A stretch of DNA of 36,405 nucleotides from Betaproteobacteria bacterium UBA2592 (GCA_002340095.1 DDKS01000057.1:1-36405); one strand, 5' to 3'; counted from the stretch's first letter, positions 15,553 to 23,823 are shown. Made by a program: numbers and translations. Notes: generated by a model from the sequence alone, not told the origin.

Positions 15553-18060
15553 ATGTCCATGCCAGAAATGAATGCGGAATTGACGGCCGATGCCAAGTTT
15601 GGCGCGGCAGCGGATGCCGGCGCGGATCAGGCCCGGTGCTATCACTGCGGTTTGCCCATGCCCGAAGATGCGGATTTTCCGGTCGAGATCCGCGGGGTGC
15701 GGCGGGAAATGTGCTGTGTGGGGTGCCAGGCCGTGGCGCAGGCCATCGTGGAAAATGGCCTGGAGGATTACTACACGAGCCGCGACGCGATGCCGGAATC
15801 TCCCCGGGAGGCGGTGCCGGCCGTTCTAGAGCAGTTACAACTGTTCGATCATGCGGAGTTCCAGAAGAGCTTCGTGCGGGAGCTTGACGAGCACGAGCGG
15901 GAGGCTTCCCTGATGCTCGAGGGCATCACCTGCGCAGCCTGTGTCTGGCTCAATGAGCGCCATGTCGGCCAGCTGCCCGGCGTGACCGGCATCGACGTGA
16001 ATTACGCCAACCGGCGTGCCAGGGTGCGCTGGGACAACTCCCGCATCCGGCTTTCCGACATCCTGTCGGCCATTTCTGCCATCGGTTACCGGGCCTATCC
16101 CTACGATGCCACCCGGCACGAGGAACTGGCCAGGAAGGAGCGGCGGGATGCCCTGTGGCGGGTCTGGGTGGCCGGTTTCGGCATGATGCAGGTGATGATG
16201 TATGCGATCCCCGTCTACATCGCCGGTGAGGGCGAGATGCCCGTGGACATCGAAACCCTGATCCGCTGGGCCAGTCTGTTCCTGACCCTGCCCGTGGTGT
16301 TCTATTCCTCCTCTCCTTTCTTCAAGGGGGCCTGGCGCGACATGAAGCTGCGCCGGGTGGGCATGGACGTGCCCGTCGCCCTGGGCATCGGTGTGGCGTT
16401 CATCGCCAGCGTCTGGGCCACCCTGACCCAGTCGGGGGAGGTGTATTTCGATTCGGTCGCCATGTTCGTCTTCTTCCTGCTGGGGGGGCGTTATCTCGAG
16501 ATGACGGCCCGCCAGAAGGCCGTGAGCGTGTCCGAGGCGCTGGCCAAGCTCCTGCCCGCTTTCTGCCTGCGCCTGCCTGGCTTTCCGGCGAACCGGGAAC
16601 CGGAGCAGGTGGTGGTGTCCGACCTCCGGCCTGGCGACGTGGTGCTGGTGCGGCCGGGGGATACTATTCCGGCCGATGGGCGGGTGCTCGAAGGACAGGG
16701 CAACGCCAACGAGGCCTTGCTGACCGGCGAGAGCCGCCCGGTGGCGAAGCAGACGGGTGACAGCGTCACCGGCGGCTCCCTCAACATGGAAAGCCCCTTG
16801 TTCATCCAGGTGGAGAAGGTGGGCGAGGAAACCCGGCTGTCCGCCATCATCCGCCTGATGGAGCGCGCCGCCGCGGAGAAGCCGCGCGTGGTGGAAATGG
16901 CGGACCGCATCGCCCAGTGGTTCGTGGCCTGCCTGCTGTTCTTTTCCGTCCTGGTCGCTCTTGGCTGGTATGTGGTCGACCCCGCCCGGGCCCTGTGGAT
17001 CACCGTTTCGGTGCTGGTGGTCACCTGTCCGTGCGCCCTGGCCCTGGCAACGCCCATTTCCCTGACCGTGGCGGCTGGGGCCCTGGCCCGGGACGGGGTG
17101 CTGGTCACCCGTGGGCATGCGGTCGAAACCCTGGCCCGGGCGACCCATTTCGTGTTTGACAAGACCGGCACCCTGACCCGTGGGGAAATGTCCCTCCTCG
17201 ATGTGGCGGTGCTGCGGGGCAACCGGGCCGAGGCGCTGGCCCTGGCCGCAGCCCTGGAGGGGGCTTCCGAACATCCGCTGGCCCTGGCCATCCGGCGTGC
17301 TGCGGGGGAGGGGGAGCGGCCGCTGGTCGAGCACTTGCGGGCCGAGGCGGGCATGGGGCTCGAGGGCGTGGTCGCCGGGCGGCGCCTGCGCATCGGCCGG
17401 CCGGATTATGTGGCGGCCCTGGCGCCCGAGGCTTTCTGGCACTGGCCCGAGGGCTGGCGGGATTCCGGCGACACCATCGTGCTCCTGGGGGACGAGCGTG
17501 GGGGAGTGGCCTTCTTCCGTATTGGAGACGAAGTGCGGCCGGAGGCCGGGGAACTGGTGGCCGATCTGCAGGCCGCCGGCTGTCAGGTGGTGCTGATGTC
17601 GGGCGATGCCGAGCCCGTGGCCCTGCGCGTCGGCCGGGCCCTGGGCATTGCCGACGTGCGGGCGGCCATGTCGCCCCAGGCGAAGCGGGATGCCGTGCAA
17701 GCCCTGCAGGAGGCAGGCGCGGTGGTGGCCATGGTGGGCGACGGGGTCAACGATGCGCCTGTGCTGGCCCAGGCCCAGGTTTCGGTGGCCATGGGTACCG
17801 GTGCGGAACTGGCCCGGACCCAGGCAGATCTGTTGCTGCTTTCCGAGAACCTCCGGCACCTGCGCCGGGGGGTGCGGCGTTGCCGTTTCGCCATGCGGGT
17901 GATCCGTCAGAACCTGCTCTGGTCCTTCTCCTACAATTTCCTGGCGCTGCCCCTGGCCGCCCTGGGGCATGTGACTCCCTGGGCGGCCGGGATTGGCATG
18001 TCGGCCAGCTCCCTGTTGGTGGTGATGAACGCGCTGCGAATCCAGCGGAAGGATGTCTGA
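15553..18060 (+). CDS. ccoI: Copper-translocating P1B-type ATPase for cbb3 oxidase assembly (CcoI/FixI)
   Basis: Inner-membrane Cu+ ATPase of the FixI/CcoI group, which supplies copper for the CcoN active site. The 835-residue protein has an N-terminal Cys cluster (CYHCGLP and CCVGC) typical of this subgroup, an HMA domain with GITCAACVW (Cys 127 and 130), eight expected helices with the CPC motif in VTCPCALALATP (about 492-494), the phosphorylated Asp 536 in DKTGTLT, SEHPLA and GDGVNDAP. Start ATG 15553 (or the next ATG, 15559) has only a weak ribosome site. Its stop overlaps the ccoS start (TGATGG), so the two are translationally coupled. Confidence 0.93.
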   Translation: MSMPEMNAELTADAKFGAAADAGADQARCYHCGLPMPEDADFPVEIRGVRREMCCVGCQAVAQAIVENGLEDYYTSRDAMPESPREAVPAVLEQLQLFDHAEFQKSFVRELDEHEREASLMLEGITCAACVWLNERHVGQLPGVTGIDVNYANRRARVRWDNSRIRLSDILSAISAIGYRAYPYDATRHEELARKERRDALWRVWVAGFGMMQVMMYAIPVYIAGEGEMPVDIETLIRWASLFLTLPVVFYSSSPFFKGAWRDMKLRRVGMDVPVALGIGVAFIASVWATLTQSGEVYFDSVAMFVFFLLGGRYLEMTARQKAVSVSEALAKLLPAFCLRLPGFPANREPEQVVVSDLRPGDVVLVRPGDTIPADGRVLEGQGNANEALLTGESRPVAKQTGDSVTGGSLNMESPLFIQVEKVGEETRLSAIIRLMERAAAEKPRVVEMADRIAQWFVACLLFFSVLVALGWYVVDPARALWITVSVLVVTCPCALALATPISLTVAAGALARDGVLVTRGHAVETLARATHFVFDKTGTLTRGEMSLLDVAVLRGNRAEALALAAALEGASEHPLALAIRRAAGEGERPLVEHLRAEAGMGLEGVVAGRRLRIGRPDYVAALAPEAFWHWPEGWRDSGDTIVLLGDERGGVAFFRIGDEVRPEAGELVADLQAAGCQVVLMSGDAEPVALRVGRALGIADVRAAMSPQAKRDAVQALQEAGAVVAMVGDGVNDAPVLAQAQVSVAMGTGAELARTQADLLLLSENLRHLRRGVRRCRFAMRVIRQNLLWSFSYNFLALPLAALGHVTPWAAGIGMSASSLLVVMNALRIQRKDV

Positions 18061-18254
18061 TGGAAAGCCTGTATCTTTTGATTCCCCTCTCGGTGGTGCT
18101 GGTCTTCGTGATCGCCGTGGTGTTCTGGAAGTCCGTCCGGGGGGGGCAGTTCGATGACCTGGAGGGGCCCGGTTTCAGGGTTCTCATGGATGATGACCGG
18201 CCCAAGGGCGAGCCGCCCCCGGCGAATCGGGAGGAAAAAAAGCCGGGGCTTTGA
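18060..18254 (+). CDS. ccoS: cbb3-type oxidase assembly protein CcoS
   Basis: A 64-residue membrane protein, MESLYLLIPLSVVLVFV at the start, with one helix followed by the conserved FWKSVRGGQFDDLEGPG motif. CcoS is needed for insertion of cofactors into cbb3 oxidase in other bacteria. It begins on the last base of ccoI. A G8 run (18139-18146) lies in the coding part of the motif. The stop codon (18252-18254) lies inside an FNR-type box, so the regulatory site for the next unit overlaps this gene. Confidence 0.92.
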   Translation: MESLYLLIPLSVVLVFVIAVVFWKSVRGGQFDDLEGPGFRVLMDDDRPKGEPPPANREEKKPGL

Positions 18255-18291
18255 TTTGGGTCAAATCTCCCCGGGGGGGCTGTCGCATAAT
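18251..18291 (+). promoter_or_regulatory. FNR/ANR box and class II-type promoter directed into the ccoS-ccoN gap
   Basis: TTGAT-TTGG-GTCAA (18251-18264) matches the FNR consensus TTGAT-N4-ATCAA at nine of ten positions. A CATAAT -10 (18286-18291; five of six) follows after 21 bp, the spacing expected when FNR is centred near -41.5. Predicted start of transcription is around 18298. The box overlaps the ccoS stop codon. Confidence 0.65.
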
Positions 18292-18297
18292 CGCCGC

Positions 18298-18385
18298 ACT
18301 CCGCCGCCAGGCGGAAGCTTGCTTCGAGAGAGGCTCGATTGTTTCTCTGTTGGGGTTGGGGTGCGTTACGGCGCACCCTTTTTTT
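18298..18385 (+). ncRNA. Candidate oxygen-regulated small RNA between ccoS and ccoN
   Basis: The segment from the predicted start at about 18298 to a T7 run at 18385 is about 88 nt. It can form a 6-bp hairpin (18300-18315, TCCGCC/GGCGGA, loop GCCA), a 5-bp hairpin (18324-18338, TCGAG/CTCGA), an unpaired U/C-rich stretch (about 18339-18351, including GTTTCTCTG), and the terminator hairpin with its U tail. This layout is like Hfq-dependent small RNAs. There is no credible reading frame in it. The alternative is that it is simply the end of the ccoI-ccoS transcript, or a leader for ccoN with partial readthrough. Confidence 0.5.
18359..18385 (+). terminator. Intrinsic terminator upstream of ccoN
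   Basis: A perfect 7-bp stem GGGTGCG/CGCACCC with a six-base loop (TTACGG) is followed by seven T (18379-18385). It ends any transcript from ccoS or from the 18251 promoter, separating them from ccoN. Confidence 0.85.
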
Positions 18386-18448
18386 GTGCGCAGTACACGG
18401 CCCGGAGCCGCCGGACTGGCCGGAAATCCTGTTCCAGGGCCGTTTTCC

Positions 18449-18541
18449 GGGTTTTGGGGGAGTCCCTTGATCTATGTCAAATGTCCATCTCCCCGGCTAA
18501 AATAGCATCCCGATCCATGCGCCGCTTTGGGTTTTGGGGGG
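18449..18541 (+). repeat. Direct repeat GGGTTTTGGGGG flanking the ccoN promoter
   Basis: The 12-mer occurs at 18449-18460, six bases before the second FNR box, and again at 18529-18540, 80 bp later in the ccoN leader. Its role is unknown; the spacing is close to a multiple of the helical turn. Confidence 0.5.
18467..18508 (+). promoter_or_regulatory. ccoN: FNR/ANR-dependent promoter of ccoNOQP
   Basis: TTGAT-CTAT-GTCAA (18467-18480) is an FNR-type box (nine of ten). A TAGCAT element (18503-18508) starts 22 bp after the box, the class II distance; TAAAAT (18498-18503) is a closer consensus match but sits five bases too near. The transcript would have a leader of about 65-70 nt before ccoN. 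Confidence 0.7.
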
Positions 18542-18579
18542 CGGCGTACAGTTTCTTTTCATTAACGAGAGGTGGGTCC

Positions 18580-20025
18580 ATGTCGGAAACGCAAACCACA
18601 TACAACTATAAGGTCGTACGGCAATTTGCCGTGATGACCGTCATCTGGGGCATCGTCGGCATGCTGGTCGGTGTCATCATCGCCGCCCAGCTGGTCTGGC
18701 CGGAGATGTTCAGCAGGCTGTTGCCTGATCTCGCGCCGTATCTGTCCTATGGCCGGCTGCGTCCGCTGCATACCAATGCGGTGATCTTTGCCTTCGGCGG
18801 CTGCGCCCTGTTCGCCACGTCGTACTACTGTGTGCAGCGCACCTGCCACACCCGCATCTTCTGCGACAAACTGGCTGCCTTCACCTTCTGGGGCTGGCAG
18901 TTGGTGATCTTGCTCGCCGCCATCACTCTGCCGCTGGGTATCACCGCCGGCAAGGAGTATGCCGAGCTGGAGTGGCCGATCGACATCCTGATCACCCTGG
19001 TCTGGGTGGCCTACGCCATCGTGTTCTTCGGGACCATTGCCAAGCGCAAGGTCTCCCATATTTACGTGGCCAACTGGTTCTTCGGCTCCATGATCCTGGC
19101 TGTTGCCCTGCTGCACCTGGTGAATAGTGCCGCCATCCCCGTCTCCCTCCTGAAGTCTTACTCCGTTTATGCCGGTGTTCAGGATGCGATGGTTCAGTGG
19201 TGGTACGGCCACAACGCCGTGGGCTTCTTCCTGACTGCGGGCTTCCTGGGCATGATGTACTACTTCGTTCCCAAGCAGGCCGGTCGTCCGGTGTATTCCT
19301 ACCGTCTGTCCGTGGTGCATTTCTGGGCCCTGATCTTCACCTACATGTGGGCAGGCCCGCACCACCTGCACTACACCGCCCTGCCTGACTGGACCCAGTC
19401 CGTGGGCATGCTGTTCTCCCTGATCCTGCTGGCTCCCTCCTGGGGGGGCATGATCAACGGCATCATGACCCTGTCTGGCGCCTGGCACAAGCTGCGGGAT
19501 GATCCCATCCTGAAGTTCCTGATCACATCCTTGTCCTTCTACGGCATGTCCACCTTCGAAGGTCCGATGATGTCCGTGAAGACCGTGAATGCCCTGTCCC
19601 ACTACACCGACTGGACCGTGGGGCACGTGCACTCCGGCGCCCTGGGCTGGGTGGCCATGGTGTCCATCGGTTCCCTGTACTACCTGCTGCCCCGCGTTTT
19701 CGGTCGTCAGGAAATGTACAGCGTCAAGCTGATGACCGTGCATTTCTGGGTCGCCACCATCGGTGTCGTGCTCTACATCGCCTCCATGTGGATCGCCGGT
19801 GTGATGCAGGGTCTGATGTGGCGTGCCGTGAATGCTGACGGTACCCTCACCTACAGCTTCGTGGAATCCGTCAAGGGCTCCTATCCCTTCTGGACGATCC
19901 GTTTCATCGGTGGTGCCTTGTTCCTGAGTGGCATGTTGATCATGGCCTACAACATGTTCAAGACCATTGCCGCCGGCAAGTCTGAAGATGCGCCCGTGCT
20001 GGCACCTGCTGCTCATCACGCCTAA
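18580..20025 (+). CDS. ccoN: Cytochrome c oxidase cbb3-type, subunit I
   Basis: Catalytic heme-copper subunit of the high-affinity oxidase; reduces oxygen and pumps protons in the inner membrane. The 481-residue, about 12-helix protein has the heme-ligand His in RPLHTNAVIFAFG, the CuB region WWYGHNAVGFFLTAGF, AGPHHLHYTALPDW and the distal DWTVGHVHSGALGW with the two heme ligands. ATG 18580 follows GAGAGGTGGGTCC. Longer upstream in-frame starts run through the FNR promoter and were rejected. First gene of ccoNOQP. Confidence 0.97.
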   Translation: MSETQTTYNYKVVRQFAVMTVIWGIVGMLVGVIIAAQLVWPEMFSRLLPDLAPYLSYGRLRPLHTNAVIFAFGGCALFATSYYCVQRTCHTRIFCDKLAAFTFWGWQLVILLAAITLPLGITAGKEYAELEWPIDILITLVWVAYAIVFFGTIAKRKVSHIYVANWFFGSMILAVALLHLVNSAAIPVSLLKSYSVYAGVQDAMVQWWYGHNAVGFFLTAGFLGMMYYFVPKQAGRPVYSYRLSVVHFWALIFTYMWAGPHHLHYTALPDWTQSVGMLFSLILLAPSWGGMINGIMTLSGAWHKLRDDPILKFLITSLSFYGMSTFEGPMMSVKTVNALSHYTDWTVGHVHSGALGWVAMVSIGSLYYLLPRVFGRQEMYSVKLMTVHFWVATIGVVLYIASMWIAGVMQGLMWRAVNADGTLTYSFVESVKGSYPFWTIRFIGGALFLSGMLIMAYNMFKTIAAGKSEDAPVLAPAAHHA

Positions 20026-20042
20026 GAGTGAGGTCACTGATA

Positions 20043-20660
20043 ATGAATCAGGAAAAAATTGAAAAGAACGTAGGTCTTCTGATCATCTTCACTTTGTTGG
20101 TGATCATCTGGGGTGGTCTGCTGGAAATCGTTCCCCTGTTCTTCCAGAAGTCCACCACCCAGCCGGTCGAAGGCCTGAAGCCTTACAGCGCCGTTGCCCT
20201 GGCCGGGCGCGACGTGTACATCCGTGAGGGTTGCTACAACTGCCACTCGCAGATGATCCGTCCCTTCCGTGCCGAGACCGAGCGCTATGGCCACTACTCC
20301 GTGGCTGGGGAATTCGTCTATGATCATCCCTTCCAGTGGGGTTCCAAGCGTACTGGTCCGGATTTGCACCGGGTGGGCGGCCGCTACTCCGACGAGTGGC
20401 ATCGGGTGCACCTGCGCAATCCCCGTGACGTAGTGCCCGAGTCGAACATGCCTGCCTACTTCTGGCTGGCCAAGACCAAGGCCCTGGATACGGTGGGTAA
20501 GGACATCGACGCCAAGATGGGTGCCCTGCGCAAGGTCGGCGTGCCCTATACCGATGAGGAAATCGCAGGTGCCAAGAAGGCGCTGGAGGGCATGACCGAA
20601 GAGGACGTGCTCATTGCCTACCTCCAAGGTCTTGGCACGACCCTGTCCAACTTCAAGTAA
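20043..20660 (+). CDS. ccoO: Cytochrome c oxidase cbb3-type, subunit II (mono-heme c)
   Basis: Membrane-anchored cytochrome c that passes electrons toward CcoN. The 205-residue protein has one N-terminal helix (LLIIFTLLVIIWGGLLEIV) and a periplasmic domain with a single heme site CYNCHSQ at about residue 64 and the axial Met in VVPESNMPAY. ATG 20043, with GAGGT eight bases before it, is preferred over GTG 20028. It lies 17 bp after ccoN. Confidence 0.96.
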   Translation: MNQEKIEKNVGLLIIFTLLVIIWGGLLEIVPLFFQKSTTQPVEGLKPYSAVALAGRDVYIREGCYNCHSQMIRPFRAETERYGHYSVAGEFVYDHPFQWGSKRTGPDLHRVGGRYSDEWHRVHLRNPRDVVPESNMPAYFWLAKTKALDTVGKDIDAKMGALRKVGVPYTDEEIAGAKKALEGMTEEDVLIAYLQGLGTTLSNFK

Positions 20661-20664
20661 GGTC

Positions 20665-20838
20665 ATGGACATCAACGATTTCCGCTCCATCGTCACGGTC
20701 CTGGGGTTGCTCTGCTTCCTCGGGATCGCGGGATGGGCCTACAGCAGGGGCAGCAAGCAAGGCTTCGAGGAGGCTGCCAATCTGCCGTTTGCGGATGATG
20801 ATGATTCGGTTCCGGGGCCGCAGTCCCGGTCCCGCTGA
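20665..20838 (+). CDS. ccoQ: Cytochrome c oxidase cbb3-type, subunit IV (CcoQ)
   Basis: A 57-residue single-helix protein (VTVLGLLCFLGIAGWAYS) with an acidic tail, the usual form of CcoQ, which stabilises the complex. It begins four bases after the ccoO stop, with AAGTAAGGTC as the only ribosome-site candidate. Its place between ccoO and ccoP supports the call more than its sequence, which is poorly conserved in the family. Confidence 0.9.
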   Translation: MDINDFRSIVTVLGLLCFLGIAGWAYSRGSKQGFEEAANLPFADDDDSVPGPQSRSR

Positions 20839-20853
20839 TCAAAGGAAAACGAT

Positions 20854-21750
20854 ATGAGCGATTTCGTTAGCGAATTCTGGAACTTCTATGTGGCCGGCAT
20901 CGTCCTGGTGAGCATCATTGCCTGCGCGATCCTGCTCTGGAGTCAAGGTTCCGCCACCTATACCGTGGGCAAGACCACTGGTCATTCCTGGGATGAAAGC
21001 CTTGAGGAGTACAACAACCCCCTGCCCAAGTGGTGGAGCTGGCTGTTCTATCTCACCGTGGTTTTCGCCCTGGTGTACCTGGCACTTTATCCCGGTCTGG
21101 GTTCTTACAAGGGCATGCTGGGCTGGACCTCCACCGGCCAGCACAAGGCTGAGGTGGCCAAGGCCGAAGCAGCCCTCAAGCCCGTGTTCGACAAGTACCT
21201 GGGCATGGACATCCAGGCCGTGGCTGCCGACAAACAGGCCATGGAAACCGGCAAGCGCCTGTACCTGACCTACTGCATGCAGTGTCACGGTGCCGATGCC
21301 CGTGGATCCAAGGGTTTCCCCAACCTGACCGACGGTGACTGGCTCTATGGCGGCGAACCCGACAAGATCGTGGAAACCATTTCCAACGGCCGTCTTGGGG
21401 TGATGCCTCCCCATGCTCATCTGGGTGCCGATACTGTCAAGGATCTGGCCAATTATGTGCGCTCCCTCTCCGGGCTCCCCGCCGATTCCGTGCGTGCCGC
21501 CAAGGGCCAGGAGGCTTTCATGACCGCAGGCTGTGCCGGCTGTCATGGCATGGATGCCAAGGGGATGCATGCCCTCGGTGCTCCCAACCTGACCGACAAC
21601 GTCTGGCTGTATGGCAGTTCCGAAGCCGTGATCACCGAGACCATCATGAATGGCCGTCAGAACAAGATGCCGGCCTGGAAGGAGTTCCTTGGTGATGCCA
21701 AGGTGCACCTGCTGGCTGCCTACGTGTACAGCCTGAGCAACGCCAAGTAA
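20854..21750 (+). CDS. ccoP: Cytochrome c oxidase cbb3-type, subunit III (di-heme c)
   Basis: Membrane-anchored di-heme cytochrome c, the electron entry point of the oxidase. The 298-residue protein has two N-terminal helices, the conserved YNNPLPKWW motif between them, and two heme sites, CMQCH (about residue 140) and CAGCH (about 226), in similar repeated domains that each contain a PNLTDG/PNLTDN-type strand. AAAGGAAAACGAT precedes ATG 20854. Last gene of the structural operon, closed by a terminator at 21766. Confidence 0.97.
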   Translation: MSDFVSEFWNFYVAGIVLVSIIACAILLWSQGSATYTVGKTTGHSWDESLEEYNNPLPKWWSWLFYLTVVFALVYLALYPGLGSYKGMLGWTSTGQHKAEVAKAEAALKPVFDKYLGMDIQAVAADKQAMETGKRLYLTYCMQCHGADARGSKGFPNLTDGDWLYGGEPDKIVETISNGRLGVMPPHAHLGADTVKDLANYVRSLSGLPADSVRAAKGQEAFMTAGCAGCHGMDAKGMHALGAPNLTDNVWLYGSSEAVITETIMNGRQNKMPAWKEFLGDAKVHLLAAYVYSLSNAK

Positions 21751-21765
21751 TCCGGCGAAGCATGA

Positions 21766-21790
21766 ACGGGGCGGGCAACCGCCCCGTTTT
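21766..21790 (+). terminator. Intrinsic terminator after ccoNOQP
   Basis: A 9-bp perfect stem ACGGGGCGG/CCGCCCCGT with a GCAA tetraloop is followed by TTTT. It separates ccoP from ccoG, which has its own FNR box. Confidence 0.88.
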
Positions 21791-21815
21791 GCTTGAGCTG
21801 ACGCATTAGCAAATA

Positions 21816-21857
21816 CTGATCTGCATCAAAATTGGATGAGGTTCTCTGGCGCACAAT
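21816..21857 (+). promoter_or_regulatory. ccoG: FNR/ANR-dependent promoter of ccoG
   Basis: CTGAT-CTGC-ATCAA (21816-21829) matches the FNR consensus at nine of ten positions. CACAAT (21852-21857) starts 22 bp after it, the class II spacing; a better hexamer TACAAT at 21867 is too distant. ccoG starts at 21890. Confidence 0.6.
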
Positions 21858-21889
21858 GGCACCTCGTACAATTCTGATACGGTACAAAA

Positions 21890-23308
21890 ATGAACGATAA
21901 AGTCGAGAACAGCCAGCCGGCCCAGGAGCCGGCGAAAGAGCAGAAGATTTCGCTCTACGAGAAGCACAGGAAGATCTATGTCCGTGCCGTGAGCGGCTGG
22001 TGGGCCACATGGCGCTGGGTGTTCGTCTGGGGAACCCAGATCATCTTCTATGGCCTGCCTTGGTTGCAGTGGAACGACCGGCAGGCCGTGCTCTTTCACC
22101 TGGTGGAGCGCAAGTTCTACCTGTTCGGTCTCGTGCTCTGGCCCCAGGACGTATTCTATCTGGCGGTCCTGCTGATCATTTCCGCTTATGCCCTGTTCCT
22201 GTTTACGGCGGTGGCAGGGCGGTTGTTCTGTGGCTATGCCTGCCCCCAGACGGTCTACACGGAAATCTTCATGTGGATCGAGAACAAGGTGGAAGGCGAC
22301 CGTTCCGCACGCATGAAGCTGGACAAGGGACCCATGGACGGGCGCAAGCTGCGCCTCAAGGCCACCAAGCACGTGCTCTGGTTGCTCTTCTCCTTGTGGA
22401 CCGGCTTCACGCTCGTGGGTTATTTCACGCCCATGGAAGAGCTGGTCGCCAGCGTTCCCACCCTCGATTTCGGCGGCTGGGAGATTTTCTGGATCCTGTT
22501 CTACGGTGGTTTTACCTACCTGATGGCGGGTTTCATGCGGGAGCAGGTCTGCAAGTACATGTGTCCCTATGCCCGTTTTCAGTCAGTGATGTTCGATCCG
22601 GATACCCTGGTGATCACCTATGACAACGAACGTGGCGAACCTCGTGGAGCCCGCAAGAAGAATGTCGACACATCGGCACTGGGTGATTGCGTCGACTGCG
22701 GCATCTGTGTCCAGGTCTGTCCCACGGGCATCGATATCCGCAATGGCCTCCAGTACGAATGCATCGGTTGTGGTGCCTGCATCGATGGGTGCGACGAGGT
22801 GATGGACAAGGTAGGGAAACCCCGGGGCCTGATCCGCTACACTTCCGAAAACGCGATGGCGAAGAAGTTCGACCGGACTGGCCTGATAAGTCACATCATC
22901 CGTCCCCGTATCGTCTTGTACACGGTGATCCTGGCCCTGATCTGCCTCGCTTCAGCCTGGTCCATCGCTACTCGGGTTCCCTTGCGGGCCGATGTGATCC
23001 GGGACCGCGCCACCCTGGCCCGGGAAGTGGAGGGGGGCAAGATCGAGAACGTCTACACCATGAAGGTGATGAATGTTTCCGAGACGCCTCGGGCCTACCG
23101 GATCAGCGTGTCGGGTATCGCGGGCATCGAACTGGCCTCCGAGACCCGGGTCGAGGCCGGCCCTGCGGAGAATCTCGAAGTGACTGTCAACGTCCGTGTG
23201 CCGCCTGAGGCTGTACCCCAGGGGTCGCATCCGATCTACTTTGACGTGGTGGCTGAAGATGATCCGAAGGTGGCAGTCCATGAAAAAACAACTTTCCTGA
23301 TGCCGTGA
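21890..23308 (+). CDS. ccoG: Iron-sulfur assembly protein CcoG (RdxA/FixG)
   Basis: Inner-membrane iron-sulfur protein needed for cbb3 oxidase biogenesis; in Rhodobacter CcoG reduces Cu2+ to Cu+ for CcoN. The 472-residue protein has five or so helices, the CGYACPQTVYTEIF motif, CKYMCPYARFQ, and a ferredoxin-like pair of clusters CVDCGICVQVCPTGIDIR-type (CVDCGICVQVCP) and CIGCGACIDGCDE. A periplasmic Ig-like C-terminal domain follows the last helix. It has its own FNR box and precedes ccoH by 11 bp. Confidence 0.95.
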   Translation: MNDKVENSQPAQEPAKEQKISLYEKHRKIYVRAVSGWWATWRWVFVWGTQIIFYGLPWLQWNDRQAVLFHLVERKFYLFGLVLWPQDVFYLAVLLIISAYALFLFTAVAGRLFCGYACPQTVYTEIFMWIENKVEGDRSARMKLDKGPMDGRKLRLKATKHVLWLLFSLWTGFTLVGYFTPMEELVASVPTLDFGGWEIFWILFYGGFTYLMAGFMREQVCKYMCPYARFQSVMFDPDTLVITYDNERGEPRGARKKNVDTSALGDCVDCGICVQVCPTGIDIRNGLQYECIGCGACIDGCDEVMDKVGKPRGLIRYTSENAMAKKFDRTGLISHIIRPRIVLYTVILALICLASAWSIATRVPLRADVIRDRATLAREVEGGKIENVYTMKVMNVSETPRAYRISVSGIAGIELASETRVEAGPAENLEVTVNVRVPPEAVPQGSHPIYFDVVAEDDPKVAVHEKTTFLMP

Positions 23309-23319
23309 GAGAGTCGACG

Positions 23320-23823
23320 ATGAATGTAAAAACCTTGCCGCAACCCTGGTACAAAGAGCCTTGGCCATGGATCATCATGGCCGGACCTGTCACCGTCATC
23401 ATTGCCGGCGTGATCACGATCTGGTTGGCGATGACATCCTTCGATGGCATGGTCGAGGATGACTATTACAAACAGGGGCTCGCCGTGAATCAGCGCATTC
23501 ATCGTGACCGCATGGCTGAACAACTGGGACTGCGAGCGGAGGTCATGCGCAGTGGCAATCTGCTGCGGGTCATGCTCAGTTCGCAGGCCCAGATGCCCTT
23601 TCCTGATCAGATTAACTTTCGCTTCAGCCATCCCACGCGAGGTGGCATGGATCATACGGTGGTCCTCAGTCACGAGGGGCAGGGTTTCTATCGCGGAGTC
23701 CTTGGTTCCGATGTAGCGGGGCGCTGGCACGTCTTTCTCGAAGACCAGGAACTGACCTGGCGATTGCTCGGGGATTGGCAACTCAATGCCGATGACCGTT
23801 TGCAACTCAAACCACTGCACTGA
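23320..23823 (+). CDS. ccoH: cbb3-type oxidase assembly protein CcoH (FixH family)
   Basis: A 167-residue membrane protein of the FixH/CcoH family: short cytoplasmic N-terminus PWYKEPWPWIIM, one transmembrane helix (GPVTVIIAGVITIWLAM), then VEDDYYKQGLAVNQ, the family hallmark, and a periplasmic beta domain. CcoH stabilises the cbb3 complex in other bacteria. ATG 23320, 11 bp after ccoG and with GAGAG before it, gives the best N-terminus; GTG 23305 is possible. Transcribed with ccoG. Confidence 0.92.
   Translation: MNVKTLPQPWYKEPWPWIIMAGPVTVIIAGVITIWLAMTSFDGMVEDDYYKQGLAVNQRIHRDRMAEQLGLRAEVMRSGNLLRVMLSSQAQMPFPDQINFRFSHPTRGGMDHTVVLSHEGQGFYRGVLGSDVAGRWHVFLEDQELTWRLLGDWQLNADDRLQLKPLH

Noticed and set aside
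15349..15645. Short protein frames overlapping tRNA-Thr
   Set aside because: They run through the tRNA and its terminator, a well-known source of false small proteins.
18251..18505. 84-codon plus-strand frame between ccoS and ccoN
   Set aside because: It starts inside the FNR box, has no ribosome site, and crosses a strong terminator; no family features.
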